A stretch of DNA of 42,082 nt from Oscillospiraceae bacterium. GTDB taxonomy: Bacteria > Bacillota > Clostridia > Oscillospirales > Oscillospiraceae. Below the pieces are notes generated by a model that was not told the DNA's origin, ran no database searches, and worked only from the letters and a program-made list of their open reading frames with translations. Location of the stretch: positions 1-42,082 of the forward strand of contig JAFUGY010000035.1 of assembly GCA_017469115.1 (NCBI GenBank), in the 5' to 3' direction. Positions 17,517 to 26,133 of the stretch are shown piece after piece (within the stretch, counting starts at the first letter, position 1; the number at the start of each line of letters is the position of its first letter). The translations under genes and the position numbers were made by a program.

Positions 17517-18536
17517 TTATCGATTGGCGTACATCACCTGGTAGTAATTCTGATATTCGCCGGAAATGATTTCAGACCACCAGTCTTCATGGGAAAGATA
17601 CCAGGCAATCGTCTGCCGAATACCGTTTTCAAACTTCGTCTCCGGAAGCCATCCCAGTTCATTGTGGATTTTGGTAGGATCGATGGCATAGCGCATATCG
17701 TGGCCCTTGCGATCGGTGACATGAGTAATAAGGGATTCGGGTTTATGCAGCTCCGCACAAATCAGACGGACGATGTCGATATTGCGCATCTCATTGTGGC
17801 CGCCGATGTTGTAAACTTCGCCGATACGCCCTTTTTGCAATACAAGATCGATGGCTTTGCAGTGGTCTTCCACATAAAGCCAGTCTCGCACGTTGAGCCC
17901 CTCCCCATAAACCGGCAGAGGTTTATCGTGCAGGCAGTTGATAATCATTAACGGGATCAGCTTCTCCGGGAAATGATATGGCCCGTAGTTATTGGAACAG
18001 CGCGAAATCGTGACCGGGAGGCCGTAAGTACGCTTATAGGCGAGAACAAGAAGATCCGCCCCCGCTTTGGAACTGCTGTACGGCGAGCTGGTATGAATGG
18101 GTGTTTCTTCGGTAAAAAAGAGATCGGGTCTGTCAAGCGGCAAATCTCCGTAGACCTCATCGGTGGAGACCTGGTGGTACCGGATATTGCCAAAAATCCG
18201 ACAGGCGTCCATCAGGACGGAGGTACCGATGATATTCGTCTCCAGAAAGATGGATGGGTTCTCGATGCTTCTGTCCACATGGCTCTCAGCTGCAAAATTG
18301 ATAACAGCATCGGGCTTTTCTTCTTCAAAAAGGGCATAGACTCCTTCCCTGTCGCAAATATCCAGCTTCACGAAACGAAAATGCGGGTCATCCATAACGG
18401 ACTTCAAGGTGCTGAGATTGCCGGCATACGTCAGTTTATCCAGACAGACGATGCGATCATCGGGATGTGCAGAGCGCATATAGAAGATGAAATTGCTGCC
18501 GATGAAACCGGCACCGCCCGTTACAATGTAAGTCAT
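17517..18536 (-). CDS. rmlB: dTDP-glucose 4,6-dehydratase
   Basis: NAD-dependent extended short-chain dehydrogenase that makes dTDP-4-keto-6-deoxyglucose, the branch point to rhamnose and other deoxysugars of cell-surface glycans. The Rossmann motif GGAGFIGSNF is at residues 7-16, TDEVYGDL holds the catalytic Asp-Glu pair, and YSSSKAGAD carries the Tyr-x3-Lys. At 339 residues it has normal family length. It starts 12 bases after rmlA and is surely co-transcribed with it. No rmlC or rmlD follows, so the final sugar cannot be told from this window. Confidence 0.96.
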   Translation of the reverse strand: MTYIVTGGAGFIGSNFIFYMRSAHPDDRIVCLDKLTYAGNLSTLKSVMDDPHFRFVKLDICDREGVYALFEEEKPDAVINFAAESHVDRSIENPSIFLETNIIGTSVLMDACRIFGNIRYHQVSTDEVYGDLPLDRPDLFFTEETPIHTSSPYSSSKAGADLLVLAYKRTYGLPVTISRCSNNYGPYHFPEKLIPLMIINCLHDKPLPVYGEGLNVRDWLYVEDHCKAIDLVLQKGRIGEVYNIGGHNEMRNIDIVRLICAELHKPESLITHVTDRKGHDMRYAIDPTKIHNELGWLPETKFENGIRQTIAWYLSHEDWWSEIISGEYQNYYQVMYANR

Positions 18537-18548
18537 TTCCTGTTCTCC

Positions 18549-19454
18549 TTATAACACAATACGATCTTCCAGAACGGCAAGGAGATGCTCACCGTAGGGG
18601 CTTTTTCCGTAGCGTTCGGCACTGCGGGCGAGCATATCCTTCGTAATCCAGCCGAAGCGATAGGCAATTTCCTCCGGTGCAGAAATGGACATCCCCTGAT
18701 TCTGCTCAATCATATAGACAAAATCGGAAGCAAGCCGGAGGCTGTCAAACGTGCCGGCATCAATCCAGGTAAATCCGCGGCCGAGAAGCTGTGCATTTAA
18801 TCGGTTTTCCCGGAGATACAGCTCGTTGAGGGAGGTAATTTCCAGCTCCCCGCGCGCGGATGGGTGCACTTGATCGGCCATGGCGCTGACGCCGGGCGGA
18901 TAAAAGTACAGCCCCACAACGGCATAGTTGCTTTTCGGATTGGCAGGCTTCTCCTCGACAGAAAGAACCCTAACCTGTTTTTCATTTCCGCCAATGCCTT
19001 TCTCAAGTTCCATCACACCGAAGCGATGGGGATCTTCGACGTAATAGCCAAAAACCGTTGCACTGCCGCTGGCAGCGTTTTCCGAAGCGAGTGCAAGTTT
19101 ATGATAAAGACCGTTGCCGTAAAAAATGTTATCTCCCAGGATCATAGCACAGCTGTCATCCCCGATAAAGTCCCTTCCGATGGTGAATGCCTGGGCAAGT
19201 CCTTCCGGTTTTTCCTGCACAGCATAGGAAATATGCATGCCGAGAGCTTCTCCGTCTCCAAAAAGCTCCCGGATACGCGGGGTATCCACCGGGGTGCTGA
19301 TGATGAGCACATCACGGATACGGGCGAGCATAAGCTTGCTGAGAGGATAATAGATCATGGGTTTGTTATAAACCGGAAGGAGCTGTTTGCTTGTGACAAG
19401 CGTGAGAGGGTACAGGCGCGTCCCCGCTCCGCCGGCAAGAAGAATACCTTTCAT
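18549..19454 (-). CDS. rmlA: Glucose-1-phosphate thymidylyltransferase
   Basis: Makes dTDP-glucose from glucose-1-phosphate and dTTP, the first step of dTDP-deoxysugar synthesis. The nucleotidyltransferase signature GGAGTRLYPLT is at residues 7-17 of the 301-residue product; DNIFYGNG and the EEKPANPKSNYAVVGLYFY region are typical. The start at 19454 is preferred because AAAGGAG lies about nine bases upstream; the frame also extends ten codons further without a ribosome site. First gene of a two-gene operon with rmlB. Confidence 0.96.
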   Translation of the reverse strand: MKGILLAGGAGTRLYPLTLVTSKQLLPVYNKPMIYYPLSKLMLARIRDVLIISTPVDTPRIRELFGDGEALGMHISYAVQEKPEGLAQAFTIGRDFIGDDSCAMILGDNIFYGNGLYHKLALASENAASGSATVFGYYVEDPHRFGVMELEKGIGGNEKQVRVLSVEEKPANPKSNYAVVGLYFYPPGVSAMADQVHPSARGELEITSLNELYLRENRLNAQLLGRGFTWIDAGTFDSLRLASDFVYMIEQNQGMSISAPEEIAYRFGWITKDMLARSAERYGKSPYGEHLLAVLEDRIVL

Positions 19455-19530
19455 ATGGAGGTCTCCTTTCAGAAACACCGCCAAACGATGATTGCTGCGT
19501 TTCTGATCTGAACGATATTATATGATTGTT

Positions 19531-19559
19531 ATTATAATCGATATCCGATTGGTTGTCCA
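19531..19559 (-). promoter_or_regulatory. Promoter of rmlAB
   Basis: On the minus strand, TGGACA (19554-19559), 17-base spacer and TATAAT (19531-19536). Divergent from the promoter at 19593-19620. Confidence 0.82.
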
Positions 19560-19592
19560 TACCGCGATTTGAGAGTTTTTTACTGTTTTTCT

Positions 19593-19620
19593 TTGACTTT
19601 TCCGGAATGCAGGGTATAAT
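19593..19620 (+). promoter_or_regulatory. Promoter of the zinc-ribbon/TPM operon
   Basis: TTGACT (19593-19598), 16-base spacer, TATAAT (19615-19620). The leader that follows contains repeat copy C. Confidence 0.8.
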
Positions 19621-19643
19621 GAAAACAAATCAGAACAGAGGCA

Positions 19644-19696
19644 CCTCACCCACCGCTTATGCCGCCCCTTCTCATGAGGGAAGTGGGTAGTAAGGA
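19644..19696 (+). repeat. Two-hairpin CTCA-type repeat, degenerate copy C
   Basis: Starts CCTCACCCACC, has an inner CCCTTCTCATGAGGG palindrome and an outer ACCCAC/GTGGGT pairing. It resembles copies A and B but is rearranged. It lies in the 5' leader of the next gene, close to its AAGGAAGG ribosome site. Confidence 0.55.
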
Positions 19697-19709
19697 AGGA
19701 TGATTTAGC

Positions 19710-20744
19710 ATGAACGCAAGACGATACAAGTGCCCAAGCTGCGGCGCAGGGCTGGAGTTTGACAGCACACTGCAGGAAATGAAGTGTCCATACTGCCAGT
19801 CTGTCTTTCCGGTGGAGGATTTTCTGGAAGTTCCTGCGGACACCGGCAATCAGGCAACGGATACGGACCGCTTCGGCATGTACCGGTGTGAAACCTGCGG
19901 CGCGGAGATTATTGCAGAGGAATCGACAGCTGCGACCAACTGCCCGTATTGCTCCAATCCGGTTATTCTGACGGGTCAGGTTTCCGGAGAGTGGATGCCG
20001 GATTATATCATTCCGTTCCAGTTGGACAAGGAAGCTGCCAAAGCCGCGCTTCGCAAACACCTGAAAGGGAAGAAGCTGCTGCCAAAAGTATTCACAACAG
20101 AGCATCATCTCGACGAAGTAAAGGGGGTATACGTCCCTTTCTGGCTGTTTGACACAACAGCGGAGGCCGGCGCCTCTTATGCCATGACGAAAACCAGGCT
20201 CTGGAGTGACAGCCATTATGAGTATACCGAAACGAGTGATTTTGAAGCAGTACGCTCCGGAACCATTCGTTTTGAGAACATTCCGGCGGACGGAGCACGG
20301 AAAATGGCGGATGACCTGATGGAGTCGCTGGAAACATTTGATTTTCAGTCTGCCGTTCCCTTCGACCCGGTTTATATGGCAGGGTATTTTGCGGACAAGT
20401 ATGACGTCAGCGCTGAGGAGAATCTCGACCGCATTACCGAACGCATTAAAACCTCTGCCTTCGATGCTCTTTTAAACACCGTTCAGGGGTATGAGACAGT
20501 ACGGCAGACGAACGGAACCGTCCGTCTGCGGGATACACAGATTAAATATGCCATGTATCCGGTATGGATTCTCAACACAACCTGGCGGGGGCAAAACTAT
20601 CGCTTCGCCATGAACGGTCAAACCGGAAAACTGGTGGGCGATCTGCCGATTGACAATTTTGCCTATTGGAAGTGGCGCCTGTTATACGGGCTTGGATTCG
20701 CCGGCGTGTTGTATGCGGCCATGTGGGCCCTCGGTATCTTATGA
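19710..20744 (+). CDS. Double zinc-ribbon protein with a C-terminal membrane helix
   Basis: A 344-residue protein of the TFIIB-type zinc-ribbon-containing group found in many Clostridia; no function is established that I can name. Ribbon 1: CPSC at 8-11 and CPYC at 26-29. Ribbon 2: CETC and CPYC, about residues 54-77. A long soluble middle region (about 90-310) has WMPDYIIPFQLD and GVYVPFWLFD blocks, and one hydrophobic helix ends the protein (about 322-342), so the ribbons should be cytosolic and tail-anchored. AAGGAAGG precedes the ATG. Its TGA overlaps a possible ATG of the next frame, and it is co-transcribed with the TPM-domain gene. Confidence 0.82.
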   Translation: MNARRYKCPSCGAGLEFDSTLQEMKCPYCQSVFPVEDFLEVPADTGNQATDTDRFGMYRCETCGAEIIAEESTAATNCPYCSNPVILTGQVSGEWMPDYIIPFQLDKEAAKAALRKHLKGKKLLPKVFTTEHHLDEVKGVYVPFWLFDTTAEAGASYAMTKTRLWSDSHYEYTETSDFEAVRSGTIRFENIPADGARKMADDLMESLETFDFQSAVPFDPVYMAGYFADKYDVSAEENLDRITERIKTSAFDALLNTVQGYETVRQTNGTVRLRDTQIKYAMYPVWILNTTWRGQNYRFAMNGQTGKLVGDLPIDNFAYWKWRLLYGLGFAGVLYAAMWALGIL

Positions 20745-20758
20745 GGAGGGCAGCGGAT

Positions 20759-21586
20759 ATGAAACAAAAATTCTCTCTTCTGCTGCTCGGGTTGTACCTG
20801 GCCATATTATTCAGCGCTTTTTTACCGGCAACGGCTGCAGCAGATTCAGCTCCTCTGATTGTGGATTATGCAGGGGTGCTCGCTTCTTCCGAAGTGACGG
20901 AGTTGACGGAAAAAGCCAGGGAAATCAGCAGAACTTATGCCTGCGATACAGCGGTAGTTTTTGTGCGGGGCTTAAGCGGGTATTCCTCCATCATGGCCTA
21001 TACGGATGACTTTTTCGACTATAACGGATACGGCTACAACGGAACCCGGGACGGCGTTATGCTTCTGGTGGATGTGTTGGGCCGTGAATACTGGATTTCA
21101 ACCTCCGGTTTCGGAATCGAGGCATTCACCGATGCCGGGCAGCTTTATCTGAAAGATCTGTTTGTCTCCTATCTCAGCAATGGTGACTGGTGCGGCGCGG
21201 CAGACGCTTATCTTTCCGGATGCGATCAATTTCTCCATCAGGCACGAAACGGTGAGCCTTACGATGTCGGCAATATGCCAAGAAACAACTTTAACCTTGC
21301 GTTTCTCCTCGGCGATGCCGGGATCGGCGTGCTTCTCGGAGGTCTTCCGCTTTATAAAGCACGGAAGGAAATGAAAACCGTTAAGCCAAAACGCGATGCT
21401 GAAGATTATATCTACGGCAAATCCCCGGTGCTCACCCACCGGAACGACCGCTTCCTTGGGAGTCACGTAACAAGGGTGCCTATTCCACGCGATACCGATC
21501 GAGGCAGCGGTGGCGGAGGAGGCGGGAGCAGCATCCATATCGGGTCTTCCGGAAATTCTCACGGCGGCAGCGGAGGACATTTTTAA
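20759..21586 (+). CDS. Exported TPM-domain (YgcG-family) protein
   Basis: A 275-residue protein with a signal peptide (residues 1-28, ending ATAAADS) and a TPM domain: LIVDYAGVLASSEVTELTEKA begins it (about residues 32-52), and the DGVMLLVDVLGREYWISTSG block follows (about 101-120). A second hydrophobic segment lies at about 182-200. The C-terminus is a Gly/Ser-rich tail with isolated His residues ending GGSGGHF, which is typical of this family. The domain would face outward and the tail lie inside. The ATG at 20759 is chosen because GAGGAGG precedes it. TPM proteins are linked to membrane-protein repair and phosphatase activity elsewhere; the role here is unknown. Confidence 0.85.
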   Translation: MKQKFSLLLLGLYLAILFSAFLPATAAADSAPLIVDYAGVLASSEVTELTEKAREISRTYACDTAVVFVRGLSGYSSIMAYTDDFFDYNGYGYNGTRDGVMLLVDVLGREYWISTSGFGIEAFTDAGQLYLKDLFVSYLSNGDWCGAADAYLSGCDQFLHQARNGEPYDVGNMPRNNFNLAFLLGDAGIGVLLGGLPLYKARKEMKTVKPKRDAEDYIYGKSPVLTHRNDRFLGSHVTRVPIPRDTDRGSGGGGGGSSIHIGSSGNSHGGSGGHF

Positions 21587-21596
21587 GCAAAAAAAT

Positions 21597-21618
21597 CGGG
21601 AGAGCAAATGCTCTCCCG
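21597..21618. terminator. Bidirectional terminator
   Basis: CGGGAGAGC (21597-21605), loop AAAT, GCTCTCCCG (21610-21618), with an A run before it and TTCAATTTTT after it. It serves the TPM gene and the convergent zinc-ribbon/Ig-like gene. Confidence 0.85.
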
Positions 21619-21640
21619 TTCAATTTTTCGATGGAAACGT

Positions 21641-22555
21641 TCAGGTCGTCGGTGCTTCGTCACGGCTGCGCTCCGTGAGAAGAACAGATGCGGTATTCTT
21701 TACGCCATAGGCATCTGCCACCTGGCAGCGATATGTACCGAACGCAGCACTTGTAACATTGTGTGCCGAGAGCTCGGAATAGCCCTTCGAGGCATCGGTG
21801 TAGACATGCAGACCGTAAACTGCGTTATTGCTGCTGTTGTCCAGCGCTACTTCAATCCACTCACCGCTGACATCATCATACTTCTGCCATGCAAACTTCA
21901 GCTCAAATCCCTGGGCATAAACCGTGAAGATGGGGACGTTCTGAGCATCGTCGGTATCCGAACCACGGCCCACATAGGTGGCAACACTGGTCGGTTCCTT
22001 GGTGATGGTGATGTTACGGCTGGTAGTCTGCTCGGTAATGGTTGTGCTGACACTGCCGATGGATCTTTCCAGTGCATCGACCTGCTTCTGCAGCTTGTCG
22101 GTGCTGTTCTGGATCTGATAGAAGAGACTCAGCATTTCCTGATTCATATTCTCGAGGTCTTTTTTCATCCCTGCAACAGAAATAATGGAAATCAGGCAGA
22201 GCAACAGACAGGCAACAAGACCGATCGCAATGAGACCGTTACCCGAAGCAGGGAGCTTTCCACTCCTTTGCGCACCGCCTTTGGCAGCAGAACCCTGTTT
22301 GCTTCCGGATGCACTTGATTTTGCCTTGTTGAGACCACTGGATAATGCAGAGCCGATGGATCCCAGCGCATTGCCGCGCTTGGAAGACGTTTTTGCACTT
22401 TTTGCATCGCTTTTCTCCCGCGCTTCCGGAGCTGCGAATTGTTCTGTCATTTCAGCTGCCGGATCGGCGGAGGCGGCAACACCCGTCTTGTGCCCACAGT
22501 AGGGGCACTCGACCAAATTGTCATCGATCGTACTGCCGCAGAATTTGCAAGTCAT
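21641..22555 (-). CDS. Zinc-ribbon, coiled-coil, Ig-like single-pass membrane protein
   Basis: I recognise no named family for the whole 304-residue protein. Order of parts from the ATG at 22555: a zinc ribbon CKFC...CPYC (residues 3-20), a low-complexity Ser/Ala/Lys linker (about 25-105), one membrane helix (about 108-128), a coiled coil (about 130-170) and a C-terminal Ig-like domain (about 205-295) with FAWQKYD and GTYRCQVADAYG, the Trp and Cys positions of an Ig fold. The zinc ribbon should be inside and the Ig-like domain outside. AGAGG lies eight bases before the chosen start, and a consensus promoter lies upstream. It is convergent with the zinc-ribbon/TPM pair. Confidence 0.8.
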   Translation of the reverse strand: MTCKFCGSTIDDNLVECPYCGHKTGVAASADPAAEMTEQFAAPEAREKSDAKSAKTSSKRGNALGSIGSALSSGLNKAKSSASGSKQGSAAKGGAQRSGKLPASGNGLIAIGLVACLLLCLISIISVAGMKKDLENMNQEMLSLFYQIQNSTDKLQKQVDALERSIGSVSTTITEQTTSRNITITKEPTSVATYVGRGSDTDDAQNVPIFTVYAQGFELKFAWQKYDDVSGEWIEVALDNSSNNAVYGLHVYTDASKGYSELSAHNVTSAAFGTYRCQVADAYGVKNTASVLLTERSRDEAPTT

Positions 22556-22590
22556 AAAAAACACCTCTTTCAGCTTGCGATTGTACCCGC

Positions 22591-22619
22591 ATTGTAACCT
22601 ATTTGTTCAATTGTGTCAA
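22591..22619 (-). promoter_or_regulatory. Promoter of the zinc-ribbon/Ig-like gene
   Basis: On the minus strand, TTGACA (22614-22619), 17-base spacer, TACAAT (22591-22596), about 36 bases before the ATG. Confidence 0.85.
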
Positions 22620-22694
22620 CACTTTTTTGCAAAAAATATTCAAATTAGAGAAAAATTCCCCCACCGAACCCCCAAAGCCTGTTACTTTTGCCCG

Positions 22695-22728
22695 AAAAAA
22701 AGCTCCGCTCAAGGTTTTTGAGCGGAGC
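22695..22728 (-). terminator. Terminator of the phn/nucleotidase operon
   Basis: On the minus strand, GCTCCGCTCAA pairs with TTGAGCGGAGC (22702-22728, eleven pairs), followed by seven T (22695-22701). Confidence 0.92.
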
Positions 22729-22760
22729 AGAGAGGCACAAGATATAGAAAATAATACCTT

Positions 22761-23729
22761 TCAGAAGTTTGCAAACATCGTGTCGGTTGCAGTTCGGATG
22801 GCAGCCGTCACCTCTTCGACCAGAGCAGGGTCCCATTGATCGGGTTCATTGCGCAGGAAGGAAGTCTTGTCCACGCGATTATCGAAAATCCCGATCGGCA
22901 GATGATAGGTTGCACCGTGTGCATTGACGGTGAGCGTGTCTTTCTTCTCTGAATGCTGTACAAGATATTCCATATCATCACAGCCGTAATCGCCAAGCAT
23001 AACCGCCATCGGAACCCCATGGTGGAGGTTCGAACCGGGATCGTTCGGGTCGGCACGGTCGGCATTCTTGCGTCTGGATTCTTCCGGTGTTACCCACAGA
23101 TAGAGAACCACTGCCTTTTCCAGAATTTCAGGGCAGAACATCGGCAGAGAATACTGATAACCGAAAGTTCCGCTGAGCGGCAAAGAGGAGCCGTCCGGGC
23201 CACCGCGGGCACATTCTATCACGATGGTTTTGTTTTCGAAGCTCTCGGGATACTGTGCCTGTTTTTCATCCAACATGGCACGGGCTTCTACTTCCAGAAG
23301 GGAAGCCAGCTTCGCCCGGACATTTTCCGGCAGCAGACCGAGGCGCGGCTTCAGCCCGGCCTGAGCACCGGCACGGTCGATGCGCTCAAAAAGCAGCTGT
23401 GCCGCGGAATCCGGTTTGCAGACATTGCGATTGATCAAATCATGATAGTCTTCGTTGAGAAGGCAGCAGAGTGTGCCCCAGTCTCGCCCGTCACAGAACG
23501 GCTCTTCACCCGGATAGAAAATGCGGCTCTCCCCCATCGCCTGAAGTTCATTGTCGATTCTGCGCATCATGTGGACATAAGGAAAATCATCCAGCTGAAG
23601 GTTCTCGCCGATGTGAAACTCCGTGAGGAGCCGTTCGGGAGGCAGATGTGCCATAAAGTTTCTCACTTCCGATTTGCCGGATGCCGGCAGCGCCATAAGC
23701 AGGACAATGTCAAATACGTTTTTTTTCAT
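22761..23729 (-). CDS. P-loop NTPase/kinase-like protein of unknown function
   Basis: Not recognised as a named family. The 322-residue product starts MKKNVFDIVLLMALPASGKSEVR; ALPASGKS (about residues 13-20) is a Walker A loop following a beta strand, as in small-molecule and nucleotide kinases. Other conserved-looking blocks are DWGTLCCLLNEDYHD, IVIECARGGPDG (a likely Walker B, IVIE) and YLWVTPEESRRKNADRADP. It is soluble, with no signal or helices. ATG at 23729 overlaps the TGA of the upstream nucleotidase gene by four bases (ATGA), so the two are translationally coupled. It is the last gene of the phn-type operon and is followed by a strong terminator. Substrate unknown; a nucleoside or phospho-compound is only a contextual guess. 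Confidence 0.8.
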   Translation of the reverse strand: MKKNVFDIVLLMALPASGKSEVRNFMAHLPPERLLTEFHIGENLQLDDFPYVHMMRRIDNELQAMGESRIFYPGEEPFCDGRDWGTLCCLLNEDYHDLINRNVCKPDSAAQLLFERIDRAGAQAGLKPRLGLLPENVRAKLASLLEVEARAMLDEKQAQYPESFENKTIVIECARGGPDGSSLPLSGTFGYQYSLPMFCPEILEKAVVLYLWVTPEESRRKNADRADPNDPGSNLHHGVPMAVMLGDYGCDDMEYLVQHSEKKDTLTVNAHGATYHLPIGIFDNRVDKTSFLRNEPDQWDPALVEEVTAAIRTATDTMFANF

Positions 23730-25282
23730 AGGGTTTCTTCCTTTCTTTCGCTGAGTACAGTCAGCCATTTAGTTTGATCCACCACAATCTCCCGGTGAGA
23801 TGAAATATAATCCATAATCAGTTCGGCAATCTCTTTACTCTTTTCAGAGAGAAGCGGGCACTCGGCATAGAGGGGATATCCTCCCGCACCGGAAGCACGA
23901 TAATTGTTCAGGCAGAGTGTCAGCTTTCGGGATGAATCAAGTTCCTCTCCCTGAAACCGAATGGAGATTACTCTCTCTCCGACAGGTCTTGTAAGGTCGA
24001 ACACCGCCTCAATGCCTGAGAAATAATCATAATTATAGTGTTGCGGGATGGGAAGCAGAAAAGCACTGCTGATGCCGATCTTCCCTTTTTCATCCAGCAT
24101 AAAGTACTCTGCACAGCGCTCCAGCGCTGCAGCCAACACACGACGGTCAACTTCAATCACTTTCAGTGTATTGGAAAAGATATAACTGGAGACAACATCC
24201 CGAATGCTGACGCTCTTTCTTGTAAAACCGGTCACCACATTGGCAAGACCTGTCACGGAAACGTCAGCGCCGGTAGCTTCCAGCTGAACCTGATTAAAGA
24301 AGTTTGCAATCAGCGTACCGTGAAGTGCCATAGATAAGGGATCTTCCGGCAGGAGCGGAACATCAAGATGCCCGACAGGCCGGTCAAGCCAGTGTGCTGC
24401 CCGCTCCTCGTAAGGCGCCAGCAATCTCCAGAGTGTTTCATCCCGTGTCTCTCCTGCCGGGATAAAACGGGAGACTGCCGAAATCTTCTCTCCCTTCTCC
24501 GGTGTCGGAACTTGAACATCCACACGAAGGAAGCCGCTTCCCTTGTCGGGAACCTGACAGGTGTGTGTACCGAACAGATCGGCGCTTTCTATTTTCAGAT
24601 GTTGATGACCGGTCAGCAAAACGTCGTATCCCAGTTCCTGACAGATTCGCCAGCCCTGATTTTCATCGGTGTGGAGAATTACTTTTCCGGTGGCAACATC
24701 TCTTTCAAAACCGCCGTGATAGATGCACACCGTGACATCCGCCCCAGCCTCCTTTAGTTCATCGAAAGCTGAAGATGCTGCTTCGAAGGCATCCGTAACC
24801 GTAATGCCGGCAAGCTTTTCCTGCGGCTCCCAGTGTGTAACGTAATGGCTGGTCACTCCCGTGAGTCCAACGCGTATACCGTTTTTTAACGTAACAAGCG
24901 CTGTTTTTTCAACCCCGCGGATTCCTTTCACATTGGCACAAAGGCATCGGGCACCACAAGTTTCCAGATACTCCTCAATCTGCGGGATCCCGTAATCAAA
25001 ATCATGATTCCCAAGTGTCAGAAAGTGGTAGCCGGCAGCTTTCATCACCTGTGCCGGCAGATAGGTGCCGGTACTTCTTGTCTGGTGATAGCAGTAGGTA
25101 AAGGGACTGCCTTGCAGGGTATCTCCCCCGTCGATAATCAGAGCATTTTCATTCCGCACAAAAAGGCCTGCGCAATTACACAGGCCGGAGTTTAGTTCCT
25201 TTCCCGAGGCATAGTCAAGATTCGAGAAGTAACCGTGAATATCGCTGGTAAACGATATGGTAAAAGAGCGATCAGGCACCAT
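23726..25282 (-). CDS. Bifunctional metallophosphatase/5'-nucleotidase (cytoplasmic, YunD-like)
   Basis: A 518-residue two-domain phosphoesterase of the UshA/5'-nucleotidase family. Metal-binding motifs are in order: DIH at 14-16, DGGDTLQGSP, GNHDFDYG, and GHQHLK, then a C-terminal nucleotide-binding domain (about 320-510). Unlike UshA it has no signal peptide, so it should act in the cytoplasm, like YunD. ATG at 25282 overlaps the end of phnE by eleven bases and has GGAAG ten bases upstream; an in-frame extension to 25321 has no ribosome site. Sitting behind a phosphonate-type importer, it may release phosphate from an imported organophosphate or nucleotide; this is inference. Confidence 0.88.
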   Translation of the reverse strand: MVPDRSFTISFTSDIHGYFSNLDYASGKELNSGLCNCAGLFVRNENALIIDGGDTLQGSPFTYCYHQTRSTGTYLPAQVMKAAGYHFLTLGNHDFDYGIPQIEEYLETCGARCLCANVKGIRGVEKTALVTLKNGIRVGLTGVTSHYVTHWEPQEKLAGITVTDAFEAASSAFDELKEAGADVTVCIYHGGFERDVATGKVILHTDENQGWRICQELGYDVLLTGHQHLKIESADLFGTHTCQVPDKGSGFLRVDVQVPTPEKGEKISAVSRFIPAGETRDETLWRLLAPYEERAAHWLDRPVGHLDVPLLPEDPLSMALHGTLIANFFNQVQLEATGADVSVTGLANVVTGFTRKSVSIRDVVSSYIFSNTLKVIEVDRRVLAAALERCAEYFMLDEKGKIGISSAFLLPIPQHYNYDYFSGIEAVFDLTRPVGERVISIRFQGEELDSSRKLTLCLNNYRASGAGGYPLYAECPLLSEKSKEIAELIMDYISSHREIVVDQTKWLTVLSERKEETL

Positions 25283-26123
25283 GCGCAAGCTTCTTCCTGA
25301 TTCTGGTGGAGATGAGCTCAATGATCATAACAAGAATCATCAGGCCCCATACGAAAGAACCAACCATCGCCCAGCGGCGGCTGTTCAGGCACTGAACCAG
25401 AGAGGCTCCGATACCGCCCGCGCCGACAATACCGAGCGTCGTGGCATCTTTGAGGTTAATGTCAAACCGGTAGATGGCAGTGGAGATAAAGCTTGCCGTG
25501 AGCTGTGGAATCACCCCGTAACGGATTTTCTGGAAGGGTGTGCACCCCATGGCATCAAGGCTTTCCAGAATTTTCGTATCAAGGTCTTCAATGGCGGTGA
25601 TATACATTTTGGAGATCATACCGATGGAGCAGACCGCCTGCGTAATAACACCGCATTGGGGGCCGGGCCCCGTCACACGAATCCACATCAGCGCCCAGAC
25701 CAGGCTCGGGATCGTGCGGATCAAAAGGATCAGCACACGGAAGATATAGGCAATCGGCTTCGGCATGATATTTTCAGAGGCCAGAAAAGCAAACGGTATG
25801 GCGAGGATTGCTCCGAAAACAGTACCGAGAACGGCAATTGCCATCGTTTGCAGGAGAAGATAAGGAACGTCGGTATCTTTTGTCCCAAAGAGAAGACTTC
25901 TGTCCGGATTGAAAATGCCGTAGAAAACACCTTTCGCAACTTCGGCACCAACCTGCGTTACACCGTTGAAGTTGACACCTGAGGATGACCACCCAACCAG
26001 AACTGCGATGATCAGAACAATCGCTGTATAAAGCAGCCACTTTCTCGGCCGGGAGGCATAGACTTCCGCAACGGTGAGCTTTTCATCGGCGGATTTTTCC
26101 ATCTGTTTTAATAATTCACTCAT
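25272..26123 (-). CDS. phnE: Phosphonate-type ABC transporter permease PhnE (second copy)
   Basis: A 283-residue permease with about six hydrophobic segments. The cytoplasmic coupling loop LESLDAMGCTPFQKIRYGVIPQL (about residues 185-207) is the EAA-type motif of PhnE proteins, and LIRTIPSLVWALM and GAGGIGASL are typical PhnE blocks. GAGGAGG lies before the ATG. It follows the other phnE by ten bases; the two presumably form a heterodimer. Known PhnCDE transporters carry phosphonates, phosphite or phosphate esters; no C-P lyase genes lie nearby to say which. Confidence 0.9.
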   Translation of the reverse strand: MSELLKQMEKSADEKLTVAEVYASRPRKWLLYTAIVLIIAVLVGWSSSGVNFNGVTQVGAEVAKGVFYGIFNPDRSLLFGTKDTDVPYLLLQTMAIAVLGTVFGAILAIPFAFLASENIMPKPIAYIFRVLILLIRTIPSLVWALMWIRVTGPGPQCGVITQAVCSIGMISKMYITAIEDLDTKILESLDAMGCTPFQKIRYGVIPQLTASFISTAIYRFDINLKDATTLGIVGAGGIGASLVQCLNSRRWAMVGSFVWGLMILVMIIELISTRIRKKLAHGA

Positions 26124-26133
26124 GGCTACCTCC

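Noticed and set aside
23726-25282. Periplasmic UshA-type nucleotidase
   Set aside because: There is no signal peptide at either possible start, so a cytoplasmic YunD-like enzyme fits better.
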